From Atherinomorus stipes (taxonomy: Eukaryota > Chordata > Actinopteri > Atheriniformes > Atherinidae), in the NCBI GenBank assembly GCA_023101725.1, contig JALJCO010012857.1, forward strand, positions 39,363 to 103,362: 64,000 nucleotides of DNA, read 5' to 3'. Positions 21,600-32,890 of the stretch are shown here, piece after piece. Within the stretch, counting starts at the first letter, position 1, and each line of letters starts with the position of its first letter. A program made the position numbers and the translations under genes. The notes below the pieces were generated by a model. That model searched no databases. It was not told where the DNA came from and worked only from the letters and a program-made list of their open reading frames with translations.

Positions 21600-21760
21600 T
21601 TTATTTACCATGATAACGCTTCAGTCTATCGTGCTCTCCTGCTGCAGCGCAAATGGTCCGATTAATGGTTCTCTTCTGCTTAAATACGTCATGATGGCCG
21701 ATGGAGTCGCTGTGCGGCGCTGCAGCGACGCCTAACGGCCAGGAGGCGGAACTACAGCTA
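21600..21760 (-). promoter_or_regulatory. Promoter and exon 1 of the U14 host gene
   Basis: On minus a GC-rich stretch (GCGTCGCTGCAGCGCCGCAC) is followed by TGACGTA, a CRE-like site, and TATTTAAG, a TATA-like box at 21686-21679. A start near 21655 would give a short exon ending in ATCATG before donor GTAAATAA (21608). No clear 5'-TOP pyrimidine start was seen. Confidence 0.5.
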
Positions 21761-21777
21761 CATAGATACAGCCGTCC

Positions 21778-22110
21778 TCAAATTTAATCACAGAAAAGGA
21801 TAAATTCACAACAGCAATTCAAATAACAAGTAACTATAGAAATTAATAATAAATAAAATTTACAAAATTATCATCTACTGACAGAAAATATTGCTTTTGA
21901 ATTGTGTTTGAAAGTAATAATTTAAAAAACACATAAACAAAACTGTCCCAGACACATAATTTATATTTTCCTATTAACAGTGGACCAACATACCTGTCAA
22001 CAGGTGTGGAAGTCTTTTTGAACATTACAGAAAACACCTGAATGCTCAACAAAATCTTTGCTTCGGAGCCCCTATTATCAGCTATGGGAGAAAATATATG
22101 AAACACTTGT
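21778..22110. repeat. Interspersed repeat, also at 33.8 and 35.5 kb
   Basis: TAATAATAAATAAAATTTAC, TATTGCTTTTGAATTGTGTT, AACTGTCCCAGAC and ACAGTGGACCAA recur in the same order at 35.52-35.75 kb, and partly at 33.8 kb. This is a decayed dispersed family of unknown class. The nearby open frames are incidental. Confidence 0.55.
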
Positions 22111-22677
22111 TTCATTTGCATGCCGTTGGAAAATCCTACACTTTTTCAGCAGCCCAGGACTGAATCTACTGCCTGTTTTCCATCAACCATCTCCTCTGCT
22201 GGATGCCAGAAACCTGTTGGTACCTTCTGGCTCAAAACTGTACAGATAAGGTCCTTCTGATCTAAAAATAATATTTTCTTCTTCCTCCTCTCTCACATCC
22301 ATCCTGTTCCGCTGTGTTAGACGTATCTGTACATCACAGAACCCCTTACGCAACGTCATTTCCAGCAAAACACATTTTACAGGCGTTTCAGCTGATTTTA
22401 ATAGTACATGCACAATTGTTTTATTTTTTAATACAAGGTTTATACAAACACAAAATAGATTTTAACTATGGAAAATGCTTCATGCAGATCATTAGCCATT
22501 AATCATGCTCTTAACCTGCCAGTTGCTCTTTAATATTGCTGTTGAACCACAATTCAAAATCATTGTATTTAGTATTACTTTGGTCAATTTTAACTTCATT
22601 TTACTGCTGATTTTGTTCCTTTTTAATCGGAGAGTATGAATAATTTTGAGGGAAGATAGATTCCCTGAAATGAATAA

Positions 22678-22748
22678 ATGAAATGAATGAAATGTAACTG
22701 GCCTGTTGCCAGTTAGACCAGTCATGTAACTGGCCTGTTGCCAGGTAA
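22678..22748. repeat. Short tandem duplication
   Basis: ATGTAACTGGCCTGTTGCCA occurs twice within 70 bases (22690 and 22724). Confidence 0.8.
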
Positions 22749-23049
22749 CCTGATTAGCTGTCAAACGTTCCTCCAGTTGTTACTTTTGTTGCTCCTGTTC
22801 CAACTTTTTACAGACGTTTATCTGCAATCCGATAATATTTTCCATAAAACGGTAAAAATGTCTCAGTTTCATCATTTGACATGTTTATCTTCTATTTTAT
22901 TTACATTTTAGTGTTCCAGCTTTTAAGCTAATAGAGTTGTAGGATAAATATTTATTGTGTATATTTTATTGTTTTTAATCTTTGTGTTACTTTATTTAAA
23001 GTCTTTAAGTCAACATTTAGATGAGAGAGACTGACATAGATGCAGAGGA

Positions 23050-23404
23050 CAGACAGTGTGTGTGTTTTTGTGTGTGTGTGTGTCAAATTCCCACACCACC
23101 TCCCAACAGACAGATGCATCAACCAATCATCTTTCTCCTTCTCCCTGTCTCTGGCTCCTGATTGGTTGCATCAGGATTGGACATATGATCCCCCTCCCCC
23201 TCCTTCTCCGTCCCCCCCTCCTCATGGTGTTGCTGCTGCTGCAAGATGCTGGTGTTGCCGTGACGATGATATCCTCCCCCTCCCACACACACAGGCAGAC
23301 TTACACACACGCAGAGGAGAGGAGAGGCTGCAAACAGGACGGTGTCATGACGCGATGGCTTCAGGCTGGAAAACAGACGTTACTCTGATGGACTGGAAAA
23401 CATG
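23050..23404 (+). promoter_or_regulatory. Possible first exon and promoter, perhaps of the TRIM2-like gene
   Basis: A (TG)n tract, C-rich stretches (CCCCCTCCCCCTCCTTCTCC) and an ATG at 23354 (MASGWKTDVTLMDWKT) precede a strong donor, CATG then GTGAGT, at 23405. It resembles a 5' exon and lies on the strand of the TRIM2-like gene. Its phase does not join the first coding exon at 41.8 kb in the B-box frame, so if it is used it is probably untranslated or joins another exon. Confidence 0.35.
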
Positions 23405-23889
23405 GTGAGTCCTGGTTTCATGTACTGGGATGAGAGGGAGGGATGGATGGATGGATGGATGGATGAGTGATGGACAGATGGAGGAATGTCTGATGATGAC
23501 AGCAGCAGCTGTAGCATGCTGTGTTTTCCTGGGAGAGAGGGATGAGGGAGTGGAGGGATGGAGGAAATGAGGATGGACAGACTGAATGAATGAACGCAGG
23601 CTTGAACTGATCCCCCTCAGCTTTAGAGCAAAAACAAGTCGCAGTGTGTGGGTGTGTGTGTGTGGGTGGGTGTGTTGTCAGGCCTGAACACGTTAGCATC
23701 CTGAGGGCTAACAGTAACAGGAGGTACGTCACTTCTGCAAAGAGAAACTGGGCTGATCATGTCATCTTCACAGCTACATACGGTACACACACAACACGGT
23801 TTCCAGCCGGATCGCTGATCGGACGAGACGGATCAGTCCTCAGAGGCCAAAGCTGACTGTTTGAAGTTAAAATATCTCCTCTGGAAGTC

Positions 23890-24860
23890 GGTCAGATATA
23901 TAAAAAAGAAACAAGACAAAAAGAGACACAAAACAATGATGAACACACACTAAATCTCTGGAAAAGTCACAATAATGACATAAAACAACAAAAACATACA
24001 TGTAACATGACTTCAACACACACACACAAGCAAAAAACAACAACAAACACGTGAAATGATTAAAATAAAATGCAAATAAACAATTAAAAGGAGCATGAAA
24101 CCACAGTAAAAGAACATTTCAAACAATTAAAAAGGAATAACAGAAGAATAAGGTGCAAGACAAATATAAAGACCCCCTCAAATGTCCAAAACAGAGATGA
24201 GGTCCAAAACATCTAAAATAATGAAGTGCATATAATGACCTTGCAAAGATGCAAAAATACTATAAACAGACACAAATTTACACGGTGGAGAGAAAAAAAA
24301 ATGATTTCTGATAAATAAAAGCATCTAAATGAAGTTAAATGATAAAAAAAAAGAAGCCATTAGATGCAAAACAACTAAAAACTAAGCGCAAAGTTACGAT
24401 GAAAGATGCAAGAGATGCACAGACATGGAAACAAAATCGTGCAAAATGGCTTCGAGACAAAATCAAACTACAGAGGATGTGCAACAACATGAGGAACATT
24501 GTTAGATGCAAAAACAAAAACCAATGCAAACAATGCAGATGAGCCAAAGTAAGTAAAAGATAAATGCAAGAATAGGCCACTTATCTGAAAACAAAATGCT
24601 GAATCATAGCTAATTCCAAACAAACAGAAAGGCGGGATGATGAAATGATAAAATGATGCTTAATTACTGCAAGTTTATCCCAAACAGCCGAAGTGGAGCC
24701 GTGAAGACAATGAAAGGTAGAAAATGTAGATAAAGGTGAAAAATGATGTGAAACAAAACAAACTGCAACAAGTTTCAACATAACTAACAAACAAACTGAT
24801 GGAAGAGATACAAAAGAACTAGAAAGGCCACAAAAATCCCAGAATTATCCAATATCATGA
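23890..24860. repeat. A-rich degenerate short-unit repeat region
   Basis: The plus strand is strongly A-rich and made of imperfect units such as AGATGCAAAACAACTAAAA and GAGACACAAAACAATGA. This is the decayed form of a tandem family common in fish. It resumes at 25620-26120. Confidence 0.5.
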
Positions 24861-24861
24861 C

Positions 24862-25305
24862 TAAGGATAGACCGATACATCAGCTGGTCGATATTTTAGG
24901 CCGATATTTGCGTTTTTTTGCTGGTGTTGGCATCAGCAGATATGTTGGATGTGCTAGCCGATAGCCCCACTCGGCATAATTTACAAAAGTTTTTATATGA
25001 TACGGAGATCAGAGAGATTTTATAAATTTTTCAATGGGGGGGGGAAGAACTTGTTATGGGGGGGGGGGGAATGAATTATTCTTATTATAAAAATTCTTTT
25101 TTTCTTTTAAAAAGGGGGCGTTGTGTGGATAAAAAAAATATATATCAATGGAAAAGAGAAGAGTACAAAAAAAAGAAAAAAGAAAAAAAAGGAGTAGTAA
25201 AAAAAAAAAGAGAGAGAAAAAAAAAATAAAATAAGATAAATAAGAAAAGTCTCAATTACAAAAAAAATAAGGAAAAAGTAGGATAAGAGAACATATATAA
25301 TATCA

Positions 25306-25397
<92 letters not shown>

Positions 25398-25605
25398 AAA
25401 AAAAAAATACATATTTATTACAAGTTTAATGTTTCTCTTTAATATTTGTTTACAAGTGCACTTACCTTTCATTGTATCCTTCATTATATCAATTTGGAAT
25501 TCAAATAAAGTATTGGCCCCAAATATCTGCATTGGGCCATTGGTTGAACCTGATGAGAAAATATCGGTATTGGCCCTGAAAAATATGTAGCCCATCAGTG
25601 GATCC
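24862..25605. mobile_element. DNA transposon with TAAGGAT / ATCCCTAA termini, swollen by simple repeats
   Basis: The left end TAAGGATAGACCGATAC and the right end (minus) TTAGGGATCCACTGATGG are related. CGATATTTTAGGCCGATATT and TATCGGTATTGGCCCTGAAA lie just inside. The middle is A-rich and holds an A tract of nearly 90 bases at 25308-25395. The phenylalanine-rich open frame on minus is a translation of these tracts. A second copy of the family is split around 27.67 and 29.26 kb. Confidence 0.55.
25308..25395. repeat. Long poly-A tract
   Basis: Almost 90 uninterrupted A bases, followed by TAAAAAAAAAAAATAC. Confidence 0.95.
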
Positions 25606-26123
25606 CTAATCACGACTTATGATTGATATGATAACAAAAACATGCACTAAATGGCTTAAAAATGTCAAAACAGCACAGAAAACACAAAATTTCCCACAAT
25701 AAAAAGAAGTAAAAACCTCAAATCCCTACACTCTGAGCTTTCAGAACTAATACAAACCCCCAAAATGACCAAAAATAGAAGCAAAATAACGTAAGAGATG
25801 CAAAATGGCTACAAGGTTGCTCCAATCAATCAGGGAATATATAGCTGTAAAAACACAGCTAGAGATACAGTCTTTGATGGAAACACCTGAAAAGAAATTG
25901 ACTTTAAATAGAAATTAAACAATAAAAAGCAGTGACGACAGAGACGTAAGCAAACAAGAAAACTAAAAAACATAGATATAAAGATGTTAATGACTACAAA
26001 AACACACTAAAGGCAAACTTTTACAGAGAGTAAGAACAAATGAAGGCAAAGCAACTACATACAGTACATGCAAAATAACAATGATACAAACACAAATACA
26101 ACGTTTCAAAAGCATGTAATGGC

Positions 26124-26647
26124 TTTAAAGGTACAGTGTGTAATTATCAAAGGTCAGTGGCAGAAAAATGTATATATAATTAAAAAAAGATGAGTATTTT
26201 AATGACTTAATATTCCAAGCACTACTGTAAATGTACGGTGGCCGTCAGTGGCCAAAATTCTCCCAGATATAAAGATGTTTTCATGTGTGAGTGGATCCAG
26301 TGGTCTCAGGTGTATGACTGTACTACTTTTAATGTCTTTTAAGGCATTATTTATCCCAAAGGGAACAATACTTTAAATCCCATTAAACAAAGCAGTTTTA
26401 AAGTTCAGAGGGTTCTCACTTCACACACATTGTTTTGTCCATTCAGGGACACTGTAGTAAAAATGGCGGCACAAAAATGGCAGCCTCCATGTGTGTGGAC
26501 CAATGTTAAGTAGATAAAAGTGTCTCATTCGGAAATAAAACAGCTATTCTAGTGAAGCGATTACACACCAATAGAAACACTCTTTGAATTATATATCACA
26601 TTTTTCTGCCATTGACCTTTAGTTTTGTTACACATTGCACCTTTAAA
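26124..26647. mobile_element. TTAA-type MITE, copy 1
   Basis: The left end TTTAAAGGTACAGTGTGTAA and the right end (minus) TTTAAAGGTGCAATGTGTAA are inverted repeats. TTAA at both tips fits a piggyBac-type target. The interior has AAAATGGCGGCACAAAAATG and GATATAAAGATGTTTTCATG. A related copy is at 61016-61425 and a lone end is at 48482-48536. Confidence 0.7.
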
Positions 26648-27171
26648 GATCTAAAACAGCAAGAACAACACAAAATGGCCCAAAACTAAATGCCCCAAAG
26701 CAAATCCAGCTAAGAGATCCTCTGCCCTTATTTTATTTTCCTTATCAGTTCAACCCTTATTCATTGTTTGTTTATTTTTTCCAGCATCTCCACCCAGACA
26801 CACTCAAACCTGTTTTTCAGCCTCGGAAAACAAAATTAAGACCTGCTGTGCTTTTTATTTACCATTAGTTGCCTCAAAACCTCCGTCTTGCAGGTTTTCC
26901 TAACGAATGTAGTCATTTGTTCATCTGATCTGCAGCTGTGGATGTTTGTAGTCTGGGATGGACTCTGCTTTGTTACCATGTTAGGGTTAGTTATGGTTAT
27001 GTTGTAAGGTGTTCGTTCTGTGCCTCAAAAATATAAAGAGCAAAAGGATGAGAAGACGGAATAAAATGAAGAAATAACCACCAATACAAACCACATACAA
27101 GGAGAGATTTATCAGCCTGCACAGCTTTTACACTGATTAAAAAGCAGGGGAGAGAGAGAGAGGGCGAGAGA

Positions 27172-27406
27172 CCTGCAGGATGAACAAGTGATTAAAACAG
27201 AGAAACACGTTGTGCACATTTTCCCATGGGACTATGAGAGGAGGCAGGTCAGATTGCCAGTCAGTGTTTTCCTCTGTGACGTCAGCGTGGATTCACTTAC
27301 TCCTGAGAAACTGTCCAGTCTTCCCATCAACCTGCAGCCGCAGCCCAGTTTCACAATTCCAGCCCCACAATCGGCCGATGGAGGCGGCACAAGCAGGACC
27401 ACGTAA
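27172..27406 (+). other. Open stretch ending at a splice donor, possible exon
   Basis: About 220 bases are open in two frames and end in GGACCAC before GTAAGTCG. One frame reads LTPEKLSSLPINLQPQPSF. No recognised domain. It could be an alternative 5' exon of the TRIM2-like gene or chance. Confidence 0.2.
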
Positions 27407-27669
27407 GTCGCTTTGCAATTAACTGAGCGCGCTCGCCTCTCAATCACCAACATATTGAGCTTTTGTTATTTCATGCAGAGTTAAGTGGATTTTAAGCCGG
27501 TTTCTAAAATTGAAAACTAATCTGTTACAGTGTGCAGCCGAAGACCGGCCCCCAGTTTCACCCTTTAATGTGTAACAGTCATAGAAAATCCTTCATTTAT
27601 TCGTTTGAAGATGATTTTCTACTGGAAAGTATGATGACTGGTGTGAATAGTAAAATATTTCCAACATTT

Positions 27670-29320
27670 ATGAGTAAGGATAGACCAATACATATTTTAG
27701 GCTGATATTCGTGTTTTTTGCTGGTAACGGCATCAGCCGATATGTCAAGTGTGTTGGCTGATACCTCCACTGCATAATTTTCAGACTTCTTGACTATATA
27801 TATTATACACAGACACAGTGTGTAGGGAAAGTATTCAGACCCCTTTAAACTTTTTACACCTTGTTTCATTGCAGTCAGTTGCCAAAATCAGGTTAATTTT
27901 ATTTCTCATTAATGTCACTCAGCACCCCATCTTGACAGAGAAAAAGATAAATGTAGAAATTTTTGCAAATTTATTAAAAAGGAAAAACTGAAAATGTAAC
28001 ATGGTCATAAGGATTCAGTATTGCAGTGACACTCATGTTTAACTCATATGCTGTCCATTTCTTCTGAACCCCCTTGAGATGGTTCTACTCCTTCACTGGA
28101 GTCCAGCTGTGTTTAATAAAACTGATTGGACTTGATTTGGAAATGCATACACCTGTCTATATAAGAGCTTCCAGCTCACAGTGCATGTCAGAGCAAATGA
28201 GAATCATGAGGTGGAAGGAACTGTCCAAGGAGCTCAGAGACAGAGTTGTGGTGAGACACAGATCTGGACAAGGTTACAAAAGAATTTCTGCAGCACTAAA
28301 GGTTCCTAAGAGCACGGTGGCCTCCATAGTCCTTACATGGAAGAAGTTTGGGACGACCAGAACTCCTCCTAGACCCGGCCGTCCAGCCGAACTGAGCAAT
28401 GGTGGGAGAAGAGCCTTGGTGAGAGAGTAAAGAAGAAGCCAAAGATCACTGTGGCTGAGCTCCAGAGATGCAGTAGGGAGATGGAGAAAGTTCCACAAAG
28501 TCCACTATCACTGCAGCCTCCACCAGTCGGGGCTTTATGGCAGAGTGGCCCGATGGAAGCCTCTCCTCAGCGCAGACATATGAAAGCCCGCATAGAGTTT
28601 GCCAAAAACACATGAAGGACTCCCAGACTGTGAGAAATAAGATTCTCTGGTCTGATGAGACCAAGATTGAACTTTTTGGAGTTAATTCTAAGCGGTATGT
28701 GTGGAGAAAATCAGGCACTGCTCATCACCTGCCCAATACCATCCCAACAGTGAAACATGGTGGTGGCAGCATCATGCTATGGGGGTGTTTTTCAGCTGCA
28801 GGGACAGGACGACTGGTTGCAAATGAAGGAAAGATGAATGCGGCCAAGTACAGAGATCCTGGAAGAAAAGCTCTTCCAGAGTTCAGGACCTTAGACTGGC
28901 TGAAGGTTCATCTTCCAACAAGACAATGACCCTCACACACAGCTGAAATAACAAAGGAGTGGATCAGAACAACTCTGGACCATTCTAGACCGGCCCACCC
29001 AGAGCCCTGACTTAAACCCAACTGAGCATCTCTGAGAGACCTGAAAATGTCTGAACACCACCGTTCGCCATCCAATCTGACAGAACTGGAGAGGATCTGC
29101 AAGAAGAACGCAGAAGATCCCAAATCCAGGTGTGGAACACTTGTTGCATCATTCCCAAGAAGATTCATGGCTGTACCAGCTCAGAGGGTGCTTCTACTCA
29201 GTACTGAGCAAAGTACTGAATACTTATGACCATGTCATATTTCAGTTTTTCTTTTTTAATGTGAGAAAATATTGGTATTGGCCCTAAAAAAAAAATCAGT
29301 ATCGGTCAATTATGAGTCAT
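27670..29320. mobile_element. Split copy of the TAAGGAT-type element hosting a Tc1
   Basis: Left half 27671-27785 (GTAAGGATAGACCAATACAT, GCATCAGCCGATATGTC) and right remnant 29262-29318 (GAAAATATTGGTATTGGCCC) match the copy at 24.86-25.6 kb. The Tc1-like element at 27.8-29.25 kb lies between them. Confidence 0.5.
27820..29258 (+). pseudogene. Tc1-like transposon with decayed transposase
   Basis: The left terminus GTGTGTAGGGAAAGTATTCA starts near 27820; the right terminus is lost. From the ATG at 28207 the frame reads MRWKELSKELRDRVVVRH, ISAALKVPKSTVASIVLTW (helix-turn-helix) and TRTPPRPGRPAELS (GRPR-like motif), then shifts near 28430. Later pieces give [14 protein letters not shown] (first catalytic Asp) and [20 protein letters not shown]. 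More frameshifts follow from 28855. The element is dead. Confidence 0.85.
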
Positions 29321-29879
29321 TTTAAAGGTATGCATTTTTAAATCTTCACTTTGTCAATCTTCACAATTAAAACAACTATAAGTTGATTTTTGTTAAGGTT
29401 TTTTGACAAACATGCAAGATGACTGAGTGTGATATATATTGTGTGATATATCTAATGGTTCATCCTGTGTCCATCCTCTTAATGTGAGGCTGGAAACTGT
29501 CAGAATCTTCATAAATAAGGAGGAAAAAGTGGATTTTGGTGGATTATGTAAACAGCTGTGGAAAATGCACCCAAATGCCAAAATTCAGCTTTTCTGACCA
29601 AAATAGGGCCAAATGTGGATTTCTTGAATAGCATTAATTTTGTTTTTGGACACTCAATGATAAAAAAAAAAAAATTCTACATGTAAGACTTGAAAACTAT
29701 CAGAAACTTCATAAATAAGGAGGATAAATGTTTCTGATGGATCCGGTTCACTGTTGTGACAAGACACCTACATGCCCAAAATCAGCTTCTCTCACTGAGA
29801 TAATGACAAATCCGGACTTTTAACATGGTATTAGTAATAACTTATCAATCAAAGATTAAAAAAAATCTGAAAAATGTAT

Positions 29880-30110
29880 TTAACACACCAAATGTAAACA
29901 AAGTACTGTACAGGTTAATATATACAATAAAAGATAAAATCATAATAAAGATAATAAAATACTAACATAATAGTAACAATAATAGTAACAGTTACAGTAA
30001 TAGTAAGTAAAATATTATCATGATAGAAATAATAAAAACAGTAAACAAGAACAGTATAATGAACAAAAGGTAATAGTAATATGGTATTAGTAATAACTTA
30101 GTTATTTATA
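29880..30110. repeat. AT-rich TAATAG-type low-complexity tract
   Basis: Imperfect units such as AATAATAGTAACAGTTACAG over about 200 bases. Confidence 0.6.
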
Positions 30111-30169
30111 CAATAATTGAGAAATGAATGTAAATTTCATAGATTAGTCTCTTTGCTATAATGTGTTAA

Positions 30170-30331
30170 TACTGGTAGCCCCAAAGAACTCAAGTTTATT
30201 TGATAAACGTAGCCCCCTTTTTTTTCTTACTTTCTTTTTAAAAAAAGAAATTTAACAATGATCCGACGACCCCTTGAAAGTATCATGCGACCCCGCGTGG
30301 GGGTCCCGACCCCCAGTCTGAAAACCACTGA
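30170..30331 (-). mobile_element. hAT terminus fragment
   Basis: On minus it starts CAGTGGTTTTCAGACTGGGG and continues GTCGGGACCCCCACGCGGGG, a known kind of teleost hAT end. The opposite terminus was not found. Confidence 0.6.
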
Positions 30332-30472
30332 TTTATGGCCTCTTTACATTCTCTGCACCATCACAGTCAATAATATCTGGATGGAGTCACGTTTCCTGTG
30401 ATGATCCATCAGCTTCCTTTTAATGAAATGTCCTTAATGGTCCAGAACCTGATTAGACTGATGGTTTTAGTT

Positions 30473-30907
30473 CTATAAAAGAATCTCTGTCCAGTCTTGA
30501 CGAGTCTTTAAGCTTTCCTCACCTTGATGGTGGCTTACGCTCTCCGGCCACTCTGCAGGGACACCTAGCTGAGTTAGCCTGGAGCTGAGATGGAGACTCA
30601 TCAGACCAGCAACGTTTCTCCATCTTCTATTGTCCAGTTTTGGTGAGTCTGTGTGAATTGTAGCTTCAGTTTCCTGTTCTGACTGACAGGGTGGCACCCG
30701 GTGTGGGTTTAGAGATGCTATGTTGGTTGAAACCAGTGCTGATCTGACTTCCTGTTGCTTTTCTATCATCTCCAACCTGTCTGCCATGTCAACATGACTA
30801 AATGCAGAGACTTGCGATGTGATTGGCTGATTAGATATTTGTATAAACAAAATAATTGAACTCAGGTGTTCGTAAAGTGATACAAATATTGATAAAATCA
30901 ATGCCAA
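30473..30907 (-). other. Unassigned 144-residue open frame
   Basis: One uninterrupted frame with a hydrophobic start and a polar C-terminal part (PKLDNRRWRNVAGLMSLHLS, WPESVSHHQGEESLKTRQDW). I do not recognise it. It lies among repeats, so a transposon-derived fragment is as likely as a gene. Confidence 0.2.
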
Positions 30908-31114
30908 TGATGGTACTGATATATATTGATACTAGTGTGATAACATACTGTAATAATACTTCAGCATGAGGATCTTCATAAATAAGAAGGATAAAGTGTT
31001 TTTTAGGGAATTTGGTTCACTGTTGAAAACAAACATCTTTATGCTCCAAATCAGTTTCTCTCTCAGAGATGTTGTCAAATTCAGATTTTTATGGTATGAG
31101 TAATAATTTTGTTA

Positions 31115-31147
31115 TGGTAATGCAAAAAAAAAAAAAAAAAAAAAAAA
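31115..31147. repeat. Poly-A tract
   Basis: About 25 consecutive A bases at 31123-31147. Confidence 0.9.
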
Positions 31148-31619
31148 CAGAGAAAAAGTATCAATCTTGTCGCGTCGCATGTGTCGTCACTCCTGGAAAA
31201 TACTAAAATGGGCAAAGTGCAGCCTCTGGCAAATGATTGACAGCTGACGTATTCTGGGCTAAACGCTAACCGAGCTAACTTGAAACTAACAGGAGCTAAC
31301 AAAGATAAGCCTCCTCAGTGGCGGGGTAATGTAAGACACGTTTAGATTTGCTGTTAGCTGACTAAAAACCACCATTTTGCTACTCTGCTGCAGACTGAGA
31401 CCTTACTGAGAGCAAACAAGGAGCTAACTGTTAGCCACGCCAATTTTCATGACACGCCTCTGGGTCTGGGGATCTGGGGATTTGCTCTCTTTTGCAGCCC
31501 CTAGTGGATGAAGGGAGAACTACTTTCAGGTAGTTTCAATGTTGGCAAGCAGAGATTGCTGCTTGGTTGTTGCATTAACACATTAATTTTACAGCCCTTC
31601 TAAAAAGTTTCAGTATTGG

Positions 31620-32110
31620 CATCAATGATACTAGACCTTAATTTATCTGGTATGGAATTGATACCAAATCTTGCCGTATTGCACACTCATCACAGGTGGA
31701 CCAAAATGACCGATAAGTGTAAATCACCAAAATTTGCACATCCTCCTCTGCACCAGCACTGATGTACCCCCAAGCCATTTTTTTTCTTTACATAGTGTTG
31801 AAAAGTACGCAACAAAGGGCCCGAGTGGGTTTTGTTCCCACAGACCCCACCAGTCAGCCAAAGGAACATCACTGTGGCCAAGTAGCCAGGGTGGATAATC
31901 TATCGGAGGCACAGTGACAGGACCCCACACTGTCAAAATAGAAACAGAAGTTGTTTTTATCCAAAACAAGATGAAATGTGGACACATTTGTCCACAATTA
32001 GTGACATTTAATATTAGCTTTTTTAACAATATCTGGTATCGTCCACCCCTTAATTTCAGATAAATGATATCAACCAATACCAATCAATGTAGACAACTGT
32101 GAGATTTCTG
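31620..32110. other. Repeat-like DNA with one unassigned minus-strand frame
   Basis: The minus strand of 31724-32083 is open for 119 codons (SDVPLADWWGLWEQNPLGPF is a typical piece). I do not recognise it. GGTATGGAATTGATACCAAA (31650) and TGGTATCGTCCACCCC (32032) flank it, which suggests an insertion within another repeat. Confidence 0.25.
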
Positions 32111-32206
32111 ATATTTTGGGAGATACAACTATACTCTGCTCCGAGAGCAAAAATCCCAAAATATCCTTAACTCAGCCAGAGGAGTTCATTTTGGACATCC
32201 GGCTGC

Positions 32207-32340
32207 CAGATATCAGATACTAGCAGGTCTTAGATACTACCATATATCAGATACTAGCAGGTCTTAGATACTACCATAAATCAGATACTAGCAGGTCTTA
32301 GATACTACCATATATCAGATACGAGCAGGTATTAGCCAAA
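32207..32340. repeat. 34-bp tandem repeat, about 3.8 copies
   Basis: The unit begins ATCAGATACTAGCAGGTCTT and continues AGATACTACCATAT, repeated with few mismatches. The last copy is partial and diverged (ACGAGCAGGTATTAG). Confidence 0.9.
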
Positions 32341-32589
32341 ATGTGGCTAATTCTAACGTTTCTGACAACTTGGTAACTTAACCAAAACTTAAAACCAGAC
32401 ATATTATCAGCAGCTTCAAAGCAAGTCAGTCTGTAGCAGCAGCAGCTGCACCGTAGTCACATGACTCTGAAAGGAATGCTGGGATATGAAGTTCTTCCAG
32501 GATAACAGGGACTTTTCTATATTCTGAACCAACACTAATGAAACAAGATAGTATGAGATTTCATAATGGAACAAGAAGATCCCAAAAAA

Positions 32590-32646
32590 CCTGATACCAA
32601 TCTCACATTTTAATGCTGATATCAGCCGATTATATCGGACATCCCT
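32590..32646 (-). mobile_element. Terminus of a TAGGGATGTCCGATA-type DNA transposon
   Basis: On minus the sequence starts TAGGGATGTCCGATATAATC and continues GGCTGATATCAG. The related family at 40.7 and 62.2 kb has the same start. The far end was not identified. Confidence 0.5.
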
Positions 32647-32890
32647 ATCCACAATTCCTCTGTCCATCTGGGACGAGCTGGTGTCCAGAAAACCCAGCAG
32701 AGTTGAAGTATACGGCCTTCTTCCTGTGTGATGCAGCTTCAGGTTGCGTTTGTGGATGTAGCAATGAACTGTACTGAATGAAAATGGTCTGACAAGGTCT
32801 ATCTGGGCCACCGTAGCTGTATTGATCATGGTAACATGATGGTCTCCCTGCAGTCCTGAGTGAGGATATCATGACCATCCAATTTGGATT
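32647..32890 (-). pseudogene. Tc1-like transposase fragment
   Basis: On minus, FSFSTVHCYIHKRNLKLHHT and GRRPYTSTLL resemble the Tc1 segment just after the DNA-binding domain. The fragment has no termini or catalytic region and is out of frame at its ends. Confidence 0.5.

Larger units (their letters stand above)
15815..21656 (-). ncRNA. Non-coding host gene of four U14 snoRNAs
   Basis: Six exons can be placed on the minus strand: about 21656-21609, 20688-20625, 19230-19167, 18978-18916, 16202-16126, and 15923 to about 15815. All have AG acceptors and GT donors. A TATTTAAG box lies upstream (21686-21679) and AATAAA lies at 15840-15835. U14 copies occupy the last four introns, one each. Exons 3 and 5 are related (both begin GCTGAA and end AGGATG before GTAGGTGG/GTAGGTAG), which suggests duplication of an exon-plus-snoRNA unit. 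The exons are 63-77 nt with frequent stops and no conserved frame, so the spliced RNA looks like a by-product, as in UHG-type snoRNA hosts. In mammals U14 lies in introns of HSPA8 and RPS13; neither is encoded here. Exon 1 and the start site are the least certain parts. Confidence 0.7.

Noticed and set aside
23354..23404. MASGWKTDVTLMDWKT as the true TRIM2-like N terminus
   Set aside because: Phase does not join the B-box frame at 41766-41918, and there is no RING sequence.
23040..23408. 122- and 110-codon overlapping frames
   Set aside because: They read TG and C-rich tracts; only the donor at 23405 suggests an exon.
25107..25613. 168-codon phenylalanine-rich minus frame
   Set aside because: It is a translation of long A/T tracts.
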